Origin: Bacillota bacterium
Lineage (GTDB): Bacteria; Bacillota; Clostridia; Acetivibrionales; DSM-1351
Direction: 5' to 3'
Assembly: GCA_023441625.1 (NCBI GenBank)
Contig: JAEZOA010000023.1
Coordinates: 24,449-88,448, forward strand
Length of the DNA stretch: 64,000 nucleotides
A program made the position numbers and the translations under genes. The notes beneath the pieces are model-generated. The model searched no databases, had not been told where the DNA came from, and saw only the letters and a list, made by a program, of their open reading frames with translations. Below, in pieces: positions 61,444 to 64,000 of the stretch; the stretch's first letter is position 1, and every line of letters begins with the position of its first letter.

Positions 61444-62448
61444 TTATAGTGCAGATTTTACTGTAGATTCACGGATCACCAATTCATGTTCAATAATTAC
61501 TTCCTGATTACTTTTTGCTACACCTTTCATCTTTTTTATTAGCATCTCCATAGCAATGCATCCCATATCATAGCTAGGCTGAACAATAGTAGTCAAACTA
61601 GGATTTGAAACTCCTGCATATTCAATTCCATCAAATCCGGCTACTGCTATATCATCTGGCACAGATAAACCTCTACTGTTTATTGATTTTATCGCTCCAA
61701 TTGCTAAGACATCAGACATAGCAAAAACTGCAGTTGGGCGATTTTCACAGTTTAAAAATGTTTCCATGGCCCTCATTCCCATTTTAAAGCTACTGTTTTC
61801 ACTATGATAAATCAGGTTTTCATCCAAACTTATTCCATATTCTTTTAGAGTATCTACATAGCCTTTATAACGAATCTTTGTGGAGGACAGATGGCTATCT
61901 CCTGCAATTAAAGCAATTCTGCGGTGTCCTAGACTCAATAAATGTCTTAGAATTGTTTTTGTCGCTAAATAATTATCAATCATAACATGTGGAACATTTG
62001 CTCCTTGTTTGTATTCACAGCAAAGCACCAAGTCATTTACTTCTGCTACAACATTAAGTTCATCAGTTGACATTTCTGTATCAAGAAGAATAGCTCCTTG
62101 GACCACCTTTTTAGCCAGCAAATCTATATAATTTTTCTCTCTAATCAAATCAGAGTCTGTGTTGCAAAGCATAATGCTATAGCTATTCTTTTGAGCAATA
62201 TCCTCTATACCTTTTACAATAGTTGCATAAAACGGATTTGATATTGATTGGAGGAGTACCAATATGCGGTTTGACTCAGACCTTCTCAATTCACGAGCAA
62301 GATTATTTGGATGATAGCCTAGTTCCTCAATAGCCTTTTTTACTTTTTCAATTGATTTTATTGCTACATTATCACTTTTATTGATAACCCTTGATACCGT
62401 AGCAACGGAAACCCCTGCTTTTTCTGCCACCTCATGTATTGTTGCCAT
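61444..62448 (-). CDS. LacI-family transcriptional regulator
   Basis: A 334-residue repressor. HTH ATIHEVAEKAGVSVATVSRVIN with hinge helix LGYHPNNLARELR; core with LVLLQSISNPFYATIVKGIEDIA, AMSDVLAIGAIKS, AGFDGIEYAGVSNPSLTTIVQP; ending ELVIREST. AAGGAG RBS before ATG. It probably controls the neighbouring sugar catabolic genes on both sides. Confidence 0.92.
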   Translation of the reverse strand: MATIHEVAEKAGVSVATVSRVINKSDNVAIKSIEKVKKAIEELGYHPNNLARELRRSESNRILVLLQSISNPFYATIVKGIEDIAQKNSYSIMLCNTDSDLIREKNYIDLLAKKVVQGAILLDTEMSTDELNVVAEVNDLVLCCEYKQGANVPHVMIDNYLATKTILRHLLSLGHRRIALIAGDSHLSSTKIRYKGYVDTLKEYGISLDENLIYHSENSSFKMGMRAMETFLNCENRPTAVFAMSDVLAIGAIKSINSRGLSVPDDIAVAGFDGIEYAGVSNPSLTTIVQPSYDMGCIAMEMLIKKMKGVAKSNQEVIIEHELVIRESTVKSAL

Positions 62449-62640
62449 AATAGAACTCCTTTTATTTTCTAATCATGCTACTAACTAGCAAAACATGCAA
62501 ATATTATATCGTACTTTCTCTTATTTAATCAACACTGTACAACATGTGCACTGTTTATTGCAATGAGTAACATTATAGAATTACCGCAGGGATTCATTTC
62601 CTCTTAATCCTTTGGCTATTCTTCTTAAACTCATTTTGTA

Positions 62641-63471
62641 CTAAATTACGCTACTTTCAATTGTTTTCATATACTTTAGTGCATGTTCGGCATAGTGGTC
62701 CATCAGCTTCGCATGAGTTCCCATATCAGAAGCAGCATATGGATTTGCTATCTTAGGAAGAAATTCCATAGTGAGTGGTCCTTGATAATTAATATCTCTC
62801 AGGACATAAAGAATTTCTTTAAAATCAGTATTTCCAAGGCCTGCTGCTTCTCTTGTATTATCAGCAATATGCACATGCATAAGATAATCTGAAACCATTC
62901 GTAAGCTGGCACTTAAATTTTTTTCTTCCATACTCATATGAAATAAATCCGCCATCAAACCAACAGCAGGATGGTTTATTTCTTTTACAAACCGCAATGC
63001 TTTGGTAAGATCATTTACCAAATATGTTTCATAACGGTTTATTGCTTCTATAGCAAGACAAACTCCTTTGCTTTGTGCATAATCTGCAGCAATTTTTATA
63101 CTTTTAACCGCATTTGCCCATGCTTCCTCATAGTTGCAATCCTTTACTGGCTCTGTTCTCCCAACAGGGGAAGGCACAACTATTATATAGGGTGCTTTCA
63201 CCTTTATTGCAAAATCAACACAATCTTTTAAATATTGGATCCCACCTTGTGCGTATTTTGCACTAAGATCTCTATCTGTTGTGAATATCCCGCATAAGGA
63301 AGTGCAGGATATCTCATATTTTTCCATTAATTTGACAATCATATCTTGGTCCGTTGTATAAGGCTCTGCTGCAAATTCAATTCCATCATATCCATATTTT
63401 TTAAGGCGTTGAAAACTGTTTTCAATATTTTCATTTCCAACAATCCATTGTGTCATACTATAACGATACAT
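62641..63471 (-). CDS. TIM-barrel sugar epimerase/isomerase (keto-hexose 3-epimerase-like)
   Basis: A 276-residue AP-endonuclease-2-fold protein: KKYGYDGIEFAAEP (substrate Glu), LAIEAINRYETYLV (catalytic Glu), VGLMADLFHMSMEE (Asp, His), LMHVHIADNTREAAG (His), and GPLTMEFLP (Glu). The pattern fits D-tagatose/psicose 3-epimerase or hydroxypyruvate isomerase relatives. 14 bp downstream of the alcohol dehydrogenase gene, so in one operon with it. GGAGGTACC RBS. Confidence 0.87.
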   Translation of the reverse strand: MYRYSMTQWIVGNENIENSFQRLKKYGYDGIEFAAEPYTTDQDMIVKLMEKYEISCTSLCGIFTTDRDLSAKYAQGGIQYLKDCVDFAIKVKAPYIIVVPSPVGRTEPVKDCNYEEAWANAVKSIKIAADYAQSKGVCLAIEAINRYETYLVNDLTKALRFVKEINHPAVGLMADLFHMSMEEKNLSASLRMVSDYLMHVHIADNTREAAGLGNTDFKEILYVLRDINYQGPLTMEFLPKIANPYAASDMGTHAKLMDHYAEHALKYMKTIESSVI

Positions 63472-63485
63472 ATGGTACCTCCTTT

Positions 63486-64000
63486 TTACTTTTTGCCCGG
63501 ATACAAAATAACTTCCAGGGCCTCGCCTTTGCGCATTGCTTCCAAACCTACAGCAAAATCAGTCAGTGGCAGTCTGTGTGTAATCATCTTTTCCACAGGA
63601 ATTAGTCCAGCATCTAAAAGTTTTACTGTTGAAGGCAGCAAAAAAGTTCCAATATAATTTCCAAATACAGTTAATCCGTTTCTTGTAATATCATTCTGAC
63701 AAATAGTCTGTCTTACAGCACCATTTTGTCCAAATAATACAATTCTGCCGGCACGTCTTGTGCAAGCAATAGCGTCAGGAGAAAGCACACCCACTGCATC
63801 AACAGTTACGTCAGCTCCCAGTCCGTTAGTCTCTGCCAAAACCGCTTCCTTTAGATTCCCTTCTAATGGGTTTACAATAACGTCAGCTCCACATTCACGG
63901 GCATAATCAGCACGGAACTTTGACGGTTCAGATACAATCACTTTTCCAGCCCCATTGCTCTTGAAAAGCATTGTAAAATATAATCCGATAGGACCTGCAC
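63486..64000 (-). CDS. Zinc-type alcohol/polyol dehydrogenase, C-terminal part (cut by window end)
   Basis: The frame stays open to the window edge; the last 171 codons are present. It contains the Rossmann motif GPIGLYFTMLFKSNGAGKVIVSEPS, GADVTVDAVG, and the C-terminal MITHRLPLTDFAVGLEAM of medium-chain dehydrogenases. The zinc-binding N-terminal part lies outside. An apparent ATG at 63971 is internal. Likely oxidises a sugar alcohol such as sorbitol, threitol or galactitol for the following epimerase. Confidence 0.88.
   Translation of the reverse strand, partial: AGPIGLYFTMLFKSNGAGKVIVSEPSKFRADYARECGADVIVNPLEGNLKEAVLAETNGLGADVTVDAVGVLSPDAIACTRRAGRIVLFGQNGAVRQTICQNDITRNGLTVFGNYIGTFLLPSTVKLLDAGLIPVEKMITHRLPLTDFAVGLEAMRKGEALEVILYPGKK

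Noticed and set aside
1..64000. CRISPR arrays, tRNA or rRNA genes, prophage or conjugative modules
   Set aside because: No regularly spaced repeats, cloverleaf candidates, rRNA signature sequences, integrases or phage structural genes were seen while reading the window.

Overview
The window is a low-GC, AT-rich stretch of chromosome from an anaerobic, spore-forming clostridium (Bacillota, class Clostridia). The evidence is the ctsR-mcsA-mcsB-clpC operon under a textbook CtsR box, CarD, Rex, MEP-pathway isoprenoid genes, a CwlD-type spore amidase, GGAGG-type ribosome binding sites, frequent TTG/GTG starts, and several corrinoid-dependent methyl-transfer genes. The species cannot be fixed from the sequence alone. 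No tRNA, rRNA, CRISPR array or complete insertion sequence was seen.

Left part (1-33 kb) is mostly core genome. It holds an RluA-family pseudouridine synthase end, a CAP/SH3 secreted protein, proS, a divergent ispF, the carD-yacL-ispD operon, a MerR regulator, radA, a GH15 glucoamylase-like enzyme, a GT2 glycosyltransferase, the CtsR heat-shock operon, an EF-G paralogue, the aroF-tyrA pair, a LytTR-DUF3021-ABC exporter module, rex, a GT4-CsaB fusion, an ABC-F protein and cwlD. A small area at 13.2-13.8 kb contains two gene remnants.

Middle part (33-46.9 kb) is accessory. It has an amidohydrolase, a HEAT-like protein, a GH18-leucine-rich-repeat protein, a VOC protein, a YjbR protein, and a ribose-type transport locus (rbsD-rbsA-rbsC-rbsB). 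The first gene of that operon is a UroD-fold protein with a methyltransferase-type zinc site. A PfkB kinase and a LacI regulator are divergent from it. The intergenic region carries promoters in both directions and AACGTT-centred operator candidates.

Right part (46.9-64 kb) is dominated by corrinoid methyl transfer and plant-polysaccharide genes: a RACo-type corrinoid activator, cobT and DUF1638 in one operon; a PadR-HAAS pair; a secreted beta-helix (pectate-lyase-like) protein; a broken mtaB (methanol:corrinoid methyltransferase) remnant; a PocR-AraC regulator; a corrinoid protein and an MtaA-like methyltransferase. The window ends with a sugar or inositol catabolic cluster (Gfo/Idh/MocA oxidoreductase, two TIM-barrel isomerases/epimerases, LacI, zinc alcohol dehydrogenase).

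Two dispersed palindromic repeat families are the main structure not explained by genes. Family A (about 38 bp, core GTTGGCAAGCCAAC) has five copies, one of them inside the coding sequence of a LacI regulator; two inverted pairs each bracket a unit of about 2 kb. Family B has ends like GGGTCTGTTGCAAAAC, a 407-bp long-palindrome form, a 74-bp minimal form and a diverged 90-bp form. All three lie between convergent genes, which suggests small non-autonomous elements that now act as terminators.
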